Below are positions 1-6,688 of a stretch of DNA of 16,690 nt, piece after piece. This DNA comes from Candidatus Harrisonbacteria bacterium. Its GTDB lineage: Bacteria; Patescibacteriota; Minisyncoccia; UBA6257; 1-14-0-10-44-23. Each line of letters starts with the position of its first letter. Position 1 is the stretch's first letter. The stretch covers positions 1 through 16,690 of the forward strand of contig JAHFLG010000021.1 in NCBI GenBank assembly GCA_023244975.1. The letters are read 5' to 3'. Below the pieces are notes generated by a model that did not search any database, was not told the DNA's origin, and saw only the letters and a program-made list of their open reading frames with translations. The position numbers were made by a program, and so were the translations under genes.

Positions 1-1830
1 ACGGCGCTGACGCGCGGCAAGGGACTTATCTCAGCGCGTTTCGGTGATGAAGAAATCATGTATTCGGCGCAGTGGAGCTGTCCGCACGATGGCTTTGCGT
101 TTCCGGAAATTGAGCCGCGCCTGTTTTCATTTAACAGTCCGTATGGCGCCTGCGAAGAGTGTCATGGTATTGGCCATGATTATTTTGATATTAATAAACT
201 CTGCACGGCGTGCAAAGGTGCACGGCTGCGTAAAGAAGTCTTAGCCATCAGGGTGCACGCCAAAAATATCGACCAGCTGGTGAGTCTGCCCATTGATGAC
301 GCCTACGAATGGTTTGGTACGCTCGAAAAGCACTTGAGTAAGAATGAGCAGCTGATTGCCAAAAATGTTCTTAAAGAAATTACCTCGCGCTTGGAGTTCT
401 TACTCGAAGTCGGCTTGGACTATTTAACTTTGAAGCGCGAGAGTGGCACGCTGTCCGGTGGTGAGAGTCAGCGTATCCGGCTGGCGAGCCAGATTGGTTC
501 AAAACTTTCCGGCACGCTCTATGTCCTCGACGAGCCGACAATTGGTCTGCACGAGCGTGACAACGAACGCCTTATCAAAATACTGAAAGAGCTGCGTGAC
601 CTTGGCAACACCTTGATTGTGGTGGAGCACGACGAGCGTGTTATCCGTGAAGCCGATCACTTTGTAGACATTGGTCCCGGTCCGGGCGTGCATGGGGGTA
701 CCATTGTTGCCAGTGGCGCCATGCCGGGCGTATTAAAAGAGAAGCACGAAGAATCGGTGACATTAAAATATCTGACCGGCAAAGAGGAAATAGCTCTGCC
801 GCACAGCCGCCGGACTAAGGAAAAGGGCTGGCTCAAAATTGTCGGCGCCACTGCTAATAATGTAAAAAATCTGGATGTTGAGATTCCGCTCGGCCGACTG
901 GTCTGCGTGACTGGTGTGTCCGGCAGTGGTAAATCGACGTTGCTCGAAGACCTTGTCTACAAAAATTTGCAGAAGGCGCTTGGCGGCTTTTCCAGTTTTC
1001 AGGGAATTTCTAGAATGGTTGGTCAGGAGTATGTGAAAAAAGTTATTGAGATTGATCAGTCTCCGATTGGCAAAACTCCGCGCTCTAATCCGGCGACCTA
1101 CACCGGCGTGTTTACTCCCATTCGCGAACTTTACGAGATGCTTCCTGAGGCGCGCGAGCGGGGATACGGAAGCGGCAGGTTTTCATTTAACGTTCCGCCA
1201 GCTGGCGGAGGTGGGCGCTGCGAGGCCTGCGAAGGAGCCGGCGTGAAGATTATTGAAATGCACTTTTTGCCGGATGTCTTGGTGGTCTGCGACGTTTGTC
1301 GTGGCCGCAGATTTAACGCTGAAACCTTGGAAGTAAAATTTAAAAATAAAAATATCGCGCAGGTACTCGACATGACCGTTGAGGAGGCCTATGAGCTGTT
1401 CGTTGATCAGTACATGATCTCTGACAAGCTAAAAGTCCTCAAAGATGTCGGACTGAACTACATCAAGCTCGGTCAGAGCGCGACTACGCTTTCCGGAGGC
1501 GAGGCTCAGCGTATCAAACTTTCTAAAGAACTGGCTCGACCCATGGCGCGTAGTTCAGTGTTCATCTTAGACGAGCCAACGACCGGTTTGCACTTCCACG
1601 ACGTAAAGATGCTGCTCACGGTACTTCAGCGGCTGATTGAAAAGGGGAATACCGTTATTTTAATAGAACACAATATGCATGTGATTAAAATGGCTGATTA
1701 TATTATCGACATGGGTCCTGAGGGAGGAGCAGGCGGCGGCAAAATAGTTGCTTCCGGTACGCCCGAAGAAATTGCTAAAAACAAACACTCCCAGACCGGA
1801 AAGTATCTGAAGGAGTATTTGCAAAAGTAG
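1..1830 (+). CDS. uvrA: Excinuclease ABC subunit A, UvrA (3' part; 5' end outside the window)
   Basis: UvrA is the ABC-type ATPase that finds DNA lesions and loads UvrB in nucleotide excision repair. The reading frame is open from base 1, leaving about 609 C-terminal residues of a protein usually near 900 or more. Visible in order: part of the insertion domain (EPRLFSFNSPYGAC, CEEC, then CTACKGARL); the first ABC signature LSGGESQRIRLASQ followed by DEPTIGLHERDN; the second Walker A GVSGSGKST; IDQSPIGKTPRSNPATYTG; the second zinc module CEAC...CDVC; the second signature LSGGEAQRIKLS and DEPTTGLHFHD. Two oddities: the first zinc pair reads CPHD instead of CxxC (bases 79-90), and the second zinc module has four extra residues from a palindromic insertion (1194-1209). 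No start can be assigned. The family call is certain. Confidence 0.98.
   Translation, partial: TALTRGKGLISARFGDEEIMYSAQWSCPHDGFAFPEIEPRLFSFNSPYGACEECHGIGHDYFDINKLCTACKGARLRKEVLAIRVHAKNIDQLVSLPIDDAYEWFGTLEKHLSKNEQLIAKNVLKEITSRLEFLLEVGLDYLTLKRESGTLSGGESQRIRLASQIGSKLSGTLYVLDEPTIGLHERDNERLIKILKELRDLGNTLIVVEHDERVIREADHFVDIGPGPGVHGGTIVASGAMPGVLKEKHEESVTLKYLTGKEEIALPHSRRTKEKGWLKIVGATANNVKNLDVEIPLGRLVCVTGVSGSGKSTLLEDLVYKNLQKALGGFSSFQGISRMVGQEYVKKVIEIDQSPIGKTPRSNPATYTGVFTPIRELYEMLPEARERGYGSGRFSFNVPPAGGGGRCEACEGAGVKIIEMHFLPDVLVVCDVCRGRRFNAETLEVKFKNKNIAQVLDMTVEEAYELFVDQYMISDKLKVLKDVGLNYIKLGQSATTLSGGEAQRIKLSKELARPMARSSVFILDEPTTGLHFHDVKMLLTVLQRLIEKGNTVILIEHNMHVIKMADYIIDMGPEGGAGGGKIVASGTPEEIAKNKHSQTGKYLKEYLQK
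1194..1209. repeat. 16-bp perfect palindrome inserted in uvrA
   Basis: TCCGCCAGCTGGCGGA is a perfect inverted repeat with 8-bp arms and no spacer. It lies in frame within uvrA and encodes most of PPAGG just before the second zinc module (GGRCEAC). UvrA proteins normally have about three residues (RGG or KGG) between the FNV and RC landmarks; here there are seven, which fits a small insertion. It resembles other GC-rich CCGCC...GGCGG palindromes in this window. Confidence 0.75.
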
Positions 1831-1847
1831 GTATATTTTGGTTAAAT
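1819..1847 (+). promoter_or_regulatory. Possible sigma70-type promoter for island A
   Basis: TTGCAA (1819-1824) and TTAAAT (1842-1847) are separated by 17 bp and overlap the end of uvrA. Each matches four of six consensus bases. It would drive the structured leader and small ORF that follow. This is pattern-matching only and weaker than the promoters of islands B and D. Confidence 0.3.
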
Positions 1848-1860
1848 TATTTTTAGATCC

Positions 1861-1932
1861 GCCGTTTGGGATGGCGACGAGTGTCGCCTGGGACGGCAGT
1901 GTCAAGGAAAGCGCCTCGATTCGGGTCGAGGC
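1861..1932 (+). promoter_or_regulatory. Structured 5' leader of island A (two hairpins)
   Basis: Hairpin 1 (1861-1895): outer GCCGT/ACGGC and inner GGCGAC-gagt-GTCGCC, separated by a G-rich internal loop. Hairpin 2 (about 1913-1932): GCCTCGA-ttcggg-TCGAGGC. They lie directly upstream of an AGGGAGG ribosome-binding site and a small ORF, so they would form the leader of that transcript. I do not recognise a known riboswitch class. Alternatively the whole island could be a non-coding RNA. Confidence 0.4.
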
Positions 1933-1943
1933 AGGGAGGTCGG

Positions 1944-2054
1944 ATGTCACGAACGCGTCGTCGGGTTGAGAAGCGCGGGCAGCACCCGCGCAAGCTCTCG
2001 CGCAGGAAGATCCGGGCCGAGGCGAGGAGGGTTCCCTCTCCCCGCCGGTTCTAG
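1944..2054 (+). CDS. Possible 36-aa arginine-rich protein (island A)
   Basis: This short ORF starts MSRTRRRVEKRG and ends SPRRF. About a third of its residues are arginine, with further lysines, so the product would be strongly basic and could bind nucleic acid; that role is inference. The start is favoured by AGGGAGG at about 1932-1938, five bases upstream, an unusually strong Shine-Dalgarno sequence for this window. The region is much richer in G and C than uvrA or uvrC on either side. Hairpins precede and follow it, as in islands B-D. Against it: an Arg-rich peptide is what random high-GC sequence tends to encode, and I recognise no family. The region could instead be an RNA gene. Confidence 0.35.
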   Translation: MSRTRRRVEKRGQHPRKLSRRKIRAEARRVPSPRRF

Positions 2055-2106
2055 TCGTCCCCGCAGTTTCGCGGACTTGCCGATCATGCTACGGCAGGCA
2101 GTCCGC

Positions 2107-2137
2107 CGGGAGGGAAGACCGCAAGGTCACCCTCCCG
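2107..2137 (+). terminator. GNRA-capped hairpin closing island A
   Basis: Stem CGGGAGGG (2107-2114) pairs with CCCTCCCG (2130-2137). An inner stem GACC/GGTC is capped by a GCAA tetraloop, with a small A-rich internal loop between the stems. No U-tract follows (gttactac), so termination is uncertain, but its position matches the hairpins closing islands B-D. Another long imperfect hairpin (GCGGACT...AGTCCGC) lies just upstream at about 2070-2106. Confidence 0.45.
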
Positions 2138-2185
2138 TTACTACACTGGCGAATTTATCAAAGATTATGTATGTTAAGAGCGCAT

Positions 2186-3451
2186 ATGGCGCTTTTGTTA
2201 TTTGAAAAACTGAAGAAGATTTCTAAAACCTTTCCAAATAAACCGGGGGTGTATTTTTGGCGGGACAAAAAGGGGAATCCACTCTATATCGGGCGGGCAG
2301 GAAGTTTGAAGCGAAGGATTGCGAATTACTTCACGAGTCGCGTGGATGAGCGCATTCGCGAGATGACGCTGTCGACGACTTCGCTTGATTATGAAACCAC
2401 TGACACACTGCTCGAGGCGATTGTGCTTGAGGCCAATCTCATTAAGCAGCACTGGCCTAAGTACAATATTTTGGAAAAGGACGGCAAATCGTTTATGTAT
2501 ATGGTTGTCACCGACGAAGAGTTTCCGCGGCTCCTGATGGTGCGCGGCCGCGAGCTGCAGAAATATGAAACCGGTAAAATTAAGACACTTGGGATTTTTG
2601 GGCCATATCTCAGTTTTTATTTACTGCGCAAGTCATTAGAAATTGTTCGTCGGATCTTTCCCTACTCAAACTGCCACCCTGGTCAGCCGCGTGCCTGTTT
2701 TCATTATCAAATCGGTCTGTGTCCGGGTGTCTGCGTTGGCGCCATTGATGCCAAGACCTATCGCAACAATATTCGTAATATTATTTTATTCTTCCGTGGC
2801 GACAAAAAGCGGCTGCTGGCAAAACTTAAAAAAGAAAACCCAGAGGCGATATTGGCGCTCAAGCAGGTTCAAGATACCGCGCTGCTGGCGGACTCGGATG
2901 TCTTATTGCGTGGCAGCCGGCTGACCAGTCGTCGCATTGAAGGCTATGACATCAGCCACTCCGGCGGCAAAGAGCCGGTTGGTTCAATGGTGGTGTTTGA
3001 AAATGGTGAGGCTGATTCTTCACAATATCGATTATTCAAAATCCGCGGTGCTTCTCCCTTTCCTAAAGGGAGGGGACCGCTCAGCGGTGAGGGATTTGCT
3101 TCATCGGACGATTTAGCTATGTTAGAAGAAGTTTTAACAAGAAGACTTCGTCATGTTGAATGGCCAATGCCCGACATTGTGTTTGTTGATGGCGGGCCAA
3201 ACCAGGTGCGCCGAGCGGTTGCGGTGTTAACGCGCCACAATCTGCATGTGCCGGTAGTGGGTTTAGGTAAAGGCGGCAAGCATGCGGCTAGCGCGTACAT
3301 CACCGACAAGCTTGTGGTTGCCAACTCAAAGAAGATTGGGAAAGAGCTCATCATTGCTTCTAAAAATTTATTCCAAGAGGTGCGCAACGAAGCTCACCGG
3401 TTTGCTATTGGGTTTCAGCGCAAACGTGCAAAGAAAGGTTTTTTGCGCTAG
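2186..3451 (+). CDS. uvrC: Excinuclease ABC subunit C, UvrC (short form lacking the HhH domain)
   Basis: UvrC makes both incisions around a lesion in nucleotide excision repair. The 421-aa product has an N-terminal GIY-YIG nuclease domain (GVY at 21-23, YIG at 34-36, E82 in LEANLIK), the Cys-rich segment CHPGQPRACFHYQIGLCPGVC, a poorly conserved UVR-like stretch, and the RNase H-like 5' nuclease with D255 (GYDISHS), D335 (VDGGPNQ) and H404 (EAHRFAI). It stops right after FQRKRAKKGFLR, where family members of about 600 aa continue into a tandem helix-hairpin-helix domain. A palindromic repeat adds about 14 residues (SPFPKGRGPLSGEG) between FKIR and the DDLAMLEEVL helix. I prefer ATG 2186 over 2171 because TATGTT (2170-2175) would serve as its -10 box. 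Both active sites look intact. Confidence 0.95.
   Translation: MALLLFEKLKKISKTFPNKPGVYFWRDKKGNPLYIGRAGSLKRRIANYFTSRVDERIREMTLSTTSLDYETTDTLLEAIVLEANLIKQHWPKYNILEKDGKSFMYMVVTDEEFPRLLMVRGRELQKYETGKIKTLGIFGPYLSFYLLRKSLEIVRRIFPYSNCHPGQPRACFHYQIGLCPGVCVGAIDAKTYRNNIRNIILFFRGDKKRLLAKLKKENPEAILALKQVQDTALLADSDVLLRGSRLTSRRIEGYDISHSGGKEPVGSMVVFENGEADSSQYRLFKIRGASPFPKGRGPLSGEGFASSDDLAMLEEVLTRRLRHVEWPMPDIVFVDGGPNQVRRAVAVLTRHNLHVPVVGLGKGGKHAASAYITDKLVVANSKKIGKELIIASKNLFQEVRNEAHRFAIGFQRKRAKKGFLR
3054..3088. repeat. Double palindrome inserted in uvrC
   Basis: Two adjacent inverted repeats: CTCCCTTT-cct-AAAGGGAG (3054-3072) and ACCGCT-c-AGCGGT (3076-3088). They encode SPFPKGRGPLSG in frame, at a point in the RNase H-like domain where other UvrC proteins have only a short linker before the conserved DD/EVL helix. 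This looks like a dispersed repeat element that has been accommodated in the coding sequence. Confidence 0.65.
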
Positions 3452-3462
3452 TCTGTTACATT

Positions 3463-4284
3463 ATGATAACTTCAAAGAAGAAGTCACCACACAAGGGTAA
3501 GGCTGGATTCTTAGCACGCAGAGAGGCGGCTACAAAGACCACTAGCTGGGGGAAGGTTGCTGACTGGTATCATGACACCGTTGAGGGAACCGGTAGCTAT
3601 CAAAAGGATCTTATTTTGCCGAACCTGTTGCGGCTCATGGATGTTAAAAAAGGCGAGACGGTGTTAGACCTGGCCTGCGGAGAAGGGTTTTTCAGCCGTC
3701 GATTGACCAAGATTGGTGCGCGAGTGATTGCTTCTGATATTGCGCCGGAGTTGATTGTTCTTGCCAAGAAACATAGCGAAGCCGGCGGAGTCCAATATCA
3801 TGTCGCGCCTTCGCACGACATTTCATTTTTGCATCCGGGGTCAGTAGACAAGGCGACTATCGTATTAGCAATTCAGAATATCGACAATGTGAAAGATACG
3901 TTTGCAGAACTGGCCCGGGTAGTAAAGCCACACGGCAAGATCTATCTAGTGTTAAATCATCCCGCGTTTCGAGTGCCAAAAGAAAGCAGCTGGGGCTTTG
4001 ATGAGAAAATGAATATCCAATACCGACGGCTTGATAAGTATCTGTCCGAGAGCCGTACCAAGATTCAGATGCATCCGGGCGACAAGCCGGATCAGATGAC
4101 GATCTCCCTTCATCGGCCGCTACAGTTTTATTTTAAGCAGTTAGGAAAAGCCGGATTTGGCGTGACTAATATGGAAGAGTGGGTGAGCGAAAAAGAAAGT
4201 CAAAAAGGTCCACGCCAGGAAGCCGAAAATCGCGCACGCAAAGAGATTCCGCTATTCCTCTGTCTAGAAGCAATAAAAATATAA
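3463..4284 (+). CDS. Class I SAM-dependent methyltransferase
   Basis: The 273-aa product has a Rossmann-fold methyltransferase core. Motif I is VLDLACGEGFFSRRL (about residues 67-81), with the acidic end of strand 2 in SDIAPE (about 91-96) and the motif IV region at VLAIQNIDN. The first 30 residues are basic and probably disordered. The C-terminal part (HRPLQFYFKQLGKAGF...MEEW) is typical of small-molecule or natural-product type methyltransferases in which a late helix closes the active site. The substrate cannot be read from the sequence. It starts 11 bases after uvrC and has no clear ribosome-binding site, so it is probably co-transcribed with uvrC. It ends 19 bases from the convergent DUF7282-like gene. 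Confidence 0.88.
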   Translation: MITSKKKSPHKGKAGFLARREAATKTTSWGKVADWYHDTVEGTGSYQKDLILPNLLRLMDVKKGETVLDLACGEGFFSRRLTKIGARVIASDIAPELIVLAKKHSEAGGVQYHVAPSHDISFLHPGSVDKATIVLAIQNIDNVKDTFAELARVVKPHGKIYLVLNHPAFRVPKESSWGFDEKMNIQYRRLDKYLSESRTKIQMHPGDKPDQMTISLHRPLQFYFKQLGKAGFGVTNMEEWVSEKESQKGPRQEAENRARKEIPLFLCLEAIKI

Positions 4285-4303
4285 AATAGCGGTTTTATAT
4301 GAG

Positions 4304-4777
4304 CTACCCTTTGACGTCCGGAGAGCCGTTGAGGTTACTTGCGGTTTTGACTTTGAACTTTGCCATCACCGGCATGCCGCTGGCGTCTTTAATCGGCAAA
4401 TCATTGGCGGCGTTATATATTCCGTTGCCATCATCGCTGTGGAGCATGGCCCAGTAGGTTGCTCCGGGCTTCATCGTTACAATGACTGACTTGTTTGCGT
4501 ATGTTCCGGCGGTCAGGGCGCTGCTCTCCGCAATAGTCACTCCCGGCGCGCCATTTGTATCCTCGTGAATCACGATGAATCCGGGTACGCTGAGAGTCGC
4601 TGAGTCAATGACTACCGCGACTGAGTTTGGATCCTGATCGCTGACACTGATTGTATTGCCTCCGGCGGTTGTGTCGGTACTAGTCGTACCGCTTCCGCGC
4701 ATGACCATAAAGACAACAATCGCAGCTACTACGATAACTCCTACCACCCACCAGACTTTGTTATTGTTTTGTTCCAT
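4304..4777 (-). CDS. Membrane-anchored extracellular protein, DUF7282-like
   Basis: The 157-aa product begins MEQNNNKVWW and has one N-terminal membrane segment (about residues 8-26, WWVVGVIVVAAIVVFMVM). A Thr/Gly-rich linker follows, then a beta-rich domain containing VAVVIDSATLSVPGFIVIHE, PGVTIAESSALTAGTY, and ATYWAMLHSDDGNGIYN. That pattern (a Val-rich strand, FIVIHED, an xSxxLxAGxY turn, an acidic DDGxGxY loop) is what I remember of the DUF7282 family, whose function is unknown. The domain should face outward. The ATG at 4777 is preferred over the upstream 4804 because an extended -10 (TGGTATAAT on the minus strand) lies just before it. It is the only minus-strand gene here that is not in a high-GC island, and its composition resembles its neighbours. 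Confidence 0.8.
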   Translation of the reverse strand: MEQNNNKVWWVVGVIVVAAIVVFMVMRGSGTTSTDTTAGGNTISVSDQDPNSVAVVIDSATLSVPGFIVIHEDTNGAPGVTIAESSALTAGTYANKSVIVTMKPGATYWAMLHSDDGNGIYNAANDLPIKDASGMPVMAKFKVKTASNLNGSPDVKG

Positions 4778-4782
4778 AATAG

Positions 4783-4795
4783 TATGATTATACCA
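4783..4795. promoter_or_regulatory. Overlapping divergent -10 elements (nfo and the DUF7282-like gene)
   Basis: Plus strand: TATGAT (4783-4788) with six bases to the nfo ATG at 4795, which would place +1 on the start codon. Minus strand: TATAAT (4792 to 4787) preceded by TGG, an extended -10, with nine bases to the ATG at 4777. The two boxes share bases, and the nfo ATG abuts the TG motif of the opposing promoter. Neither has a convincing -35. Confidence 0.6.
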
Positions 4796-5652
4796 TGAAG
4801 CCACTGCTTGGAGCGCACGTGTCGGTAGCCGGAGGTTATATCAACGGCATTATAAAAGGAGAAGCGATTGGTGCCGAGTGTATCCAAATTTTTGGCGCTA
4901 GTCCGCGCAGCTATGCCGCGGCGCTGCCTGCAGCTGACGCAATTTCTGATTTTAAGGCACGGTTAAAAATCAGCAGCATCAAGTCGGTGTATTTGCACGG
5001 TGCTTACCTCGTTAACCTTGGCAGCAGCGACAGCGCCACCCTCAAACGCTCCATCGCAAATCTGGCGGCTCATTTGAAGATCGCGAATCTGCTGGGCGCC
5101 GGCGGACTTATTTTTCATGTTGGTTCGCCGAACGGTAATGATCGGCAGGAGGCGCTTGAGCGGGCGGCAGCAGCCATGAAAGAGGTATTGAAGCAGGTCA
5201 AGGGCGAAAGTTATTTAGTGATGGAAAATTCCGGCAGCGTCAAAAAAATCGGCGGCACGATCGCAGAGCTGGAATGGCTTTTTAAAACAATAAACGATTC
5301 GCGGGTAAAAATTTGCATTGACACGGCGCATGCGCTTGAGTCGGGGATGATCGCCGAGTACTCGCAAGAGAACATTAAGAAATTATGTGACGCGTGGGAT
5401 AGCGCGGTTGGCATTGAGAATCTCGTTGCCCTACATGCCAATGATTCGCAGACTCCGGCCGGTTCCAATCATGACCGCCACGAAAACATCGGCAAGGGGT
5501 ATATTGGCCTGGAGGGATTTAAAAATCTGTCAAAAGAAAAGCGACTTGCTCATATGAATCTGTTTTTGGAGGTGCCGGGGTATGACGATCTGGGTCCAGA
5601 CAAACAAAATATGGACGTGCTCAAACAGTGTTTTGATCGTAGCGGATTGTGA
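4795..5652 (+). CDS. nfo: Endonuclease IV (AP endonuclease)
   Basis: This enzyme cleaves 5' of abasic sites in base excision repair, using a trinuclear zinc centre in a TIM barrel. The 285-aa length is normal for the family. The metal ligands are visible: H68 (YLHGAYLVNLG), H108 (FHVGS), E144 (VMENS), D176 and H179 (CIDTAHALESG), H214 (ALHANDS), D227 and H229 (NHDRHENIGKG), and E259 (LFLEVPG). The N-terminus LLGAHVSVAGG is typical. The start codon lies six bases after a -10 box with no ribosome-binding site, so the mRNA is probably leaderless. The TGA stop overlaps an extended -10 for the next transcription unit. Confidence 0.97.
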   Translation: MKPLLGAHVSVAGGYINGIIKGEAIGAECIQIFGASPRSYAAALPAADAISDFKARLKISSIKSVYLHGAYLVNLGSSDSATLKRSIANLAAHLKIANLLGAGGLIFHVGSPNGNDRQEALERAAAAMKEVLKQVKGESYLVMENSGSVKKIGGTIAELEWLFKTINDSRVKICIDTAHALESGMIAEYSQENIKKLCDAWDSAVGIENLVALHANDSQTPAGSNHDRHENIGKGYIGLEGFKNLSKEKRLAHMNLFLEVPGYDDLGPDKQNMDVLKQCFDRSGL

Positions 5653-5658
5653 TATACT
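5650..5658 (+). promoter_or_regulatory. Extended -10 promoter for the 5687-8101 unit
   Basis: TGATATACT fits the extended -10 form TGnTATAAT with one mismatch, and its TGA is the nfo stop codon. Transcription would begin near 5665, giving a leader of about 22 bases before ATG 5687. No good -35 is visible. It would drive the three envelope genes and the dus gene. Confidence 0.5.
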
Positions 5659-5686
5659 AATAGAAAGATAATTAACCATTATACGT

Positions 5687-6436
5687 ATGATAAAAAAGGT
5701 ACTTGTGACGATTGCGATGTTAGCGATGGCACTCCCGGCTGCCGCGCAGACTACTGGTGTCACTGAGGTCAACGCTCGTCCAGGCGTCGGCGCTAATACT
5801 GTTCGTCCTTTGAACGGGATTCGTAAGGAGGCTCAACAGGAGGTTAAAGAGATAAGAAAAGAAACACGTAAGGAGATAAAAGAAGTTCGAGTTGACGCGC
5901 GTAAAGATATTAAAGAGGTTCGTGATGAGGCCAAAGAAGCAAGAAAGGATATCAGACAGCAGTTTAGCGCTGATGCACAGGCTCGCGAAGTTGCTTTGGT
6001 CACGCTGCGTGCTGATTTGAAGGCGAAGACAGAGGCCAATCGAGAACAGCTTCAAGAAAAACTTAAAAAGATCAAAGATACAAAAAAGGCCGATATCGTG
6101 GCTAAAGTTGCAACCTCTTTGAATGAAACCAATGCCCGTTTGACTAATGGAATGGCTGAAATGTTGACTAAACTTTCCGATATTCTTGTAAAAATAGATG
6201 CTAAAACTGATGACAAAGTCGCTATCGATGCTGCTCGTGCGGCCATCGTAACTGCTCAGGCCGGAGTCGATGCCCAGGCTGGTAAGAGTTACACTGTGAC
6301 GGTCACGACCGAAGGAAATTTAAGATCTGATACTGCCGCCGCAGCGGCCGGTCTTAAAAAAGATCTGGCAGTCGTTCAAACATTAGTAAAAGCGGCGAGA
6401 GAGGCGGTTGGAAAAGCATATAAGGATCTAAAATAA
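5687..6436 (+). CDS. Secreted coiled-coil protein of unknown function
   Basis: The 249-aa product starts with a clear Sec signal peptide (MIKKVLVTIAMLAMALPAAAQ; cleavage likely after residue 20). Residues of about 45-100 are a highly charged helix of repeated KEIR/KEVR/RKDIKEVRDEAKE units, that is, a long coiled coil or single alpha-helix. Further helical Ala/Lys/Glu/Asp-rich sequence follows, and an Ala-rich C-terminus ends VGKAYKDLK. There is no cell-wall anchor or membrane segment other than the signal peptide. Proteins of this style are common hypotheticals in CPR genomes, and I do not recognise a defined family. It is the first gene of a tight group with two membrane proteins, which suggests a shared role at the cell surface (inference). 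Confidence 0.8.
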   Translation: MIKKVLVTIAMLAMALPAAAQTTGVTEVNARPGVGANTVRPLNGIRKEAQQEVKEIRKETRKEIKEVRVDARKDIKEVRDEAKEARKDIRQQFSADAQAREVALVTLRADLKAKTEANREQLQEKLKKIKDTKKADIVAKVATSLNETNARLTNGMAEMLTKLSDILVKIDAKTDDKVAIDAARAAIVTAQAGVDAQAGKSYTVTVTTEGNLRSDTAAAAAGLKKDLAVVQTLVKAAREAVGKAYKDLK

Positions 6437-6454
6437 TTTAAATCTTTAATTTTT

Positions 6455-6688
6455 ATGGAAACCGGTTCAAATAAAAAAATGTACTGGATAGTGATCGCGA
6501 TAGTTTTTTTAGCTATTATTATCTGGTGGATGATGTCAGCACCACAGGCAGCTGCTCCGATCAGTGATACAATCGCGGCTAACAACGCGGCTCCAGCTAG
6601 CGACATTAATACCCAGCTTAATGGTCTTAATCAGGCTGATCTTAATGCCGAATTTAAGGATATAGACGAAAATACCAAGAAGCTCTAA
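6455..6688 (+). CDS. Small single-pass membrane protein, unknown function
   Basis: The 77-aa product has one hydrophobic segment at about residues 9-28 (MYWIVIAIVFLAIIIWWMM) after a short polar N-terminus containing two lysines. An Ala/Pro/Asn-rich tail follows, ending FKDIDENTKKL. The positive-inside rule puts the tail outside. It starts 18 bases after the coiled-coil gene, and its TAA is followed directly by the next ATG. The AT-rich spacer gives no strong ribosome-binding site. I recognise no family. Position and topology suggest it works with its two exported neighbours. Confidence 0.7.
   Translation: METGSNKKMYWIVIAIVFLAIIIWWMMSAPQAAAPISDTIAANNAAPASDINTQLNGLNQADLNAEFKDIDENTKKL

Noticed and set aside
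1861..1932. Match to a known riboswitch (fluoride, guanidine, preQ1) in the island A leader
   Set aside because: The hairpins are real on paper, but I could not recover the conserved core bases of any of these classes.
2171..2185. Upstream ATG for uvrC (adds MLRAH)
   Set aside because: Not excluded, but 2186 fits the -10 spacing seen at other genes and the extra residues are not typical of UvrC.
4285..4303. Bidirectional terminator between the methyltransferase and the DUF7282-like gene
   Set aside because: Only a 4-bp stem (TAGC/GCTA) can be drawn in the 19-base gap; too weak to call.
4778..4804. Nine-residue N-terminal extension (MASWYNHTI) of the DUF7282-like protein
   Set aside because: It would overlap nfo and its promoter. 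The extended -10 box lies inside it, and the ATG at 4777 gives a normal membrane-anchor N-terminus.
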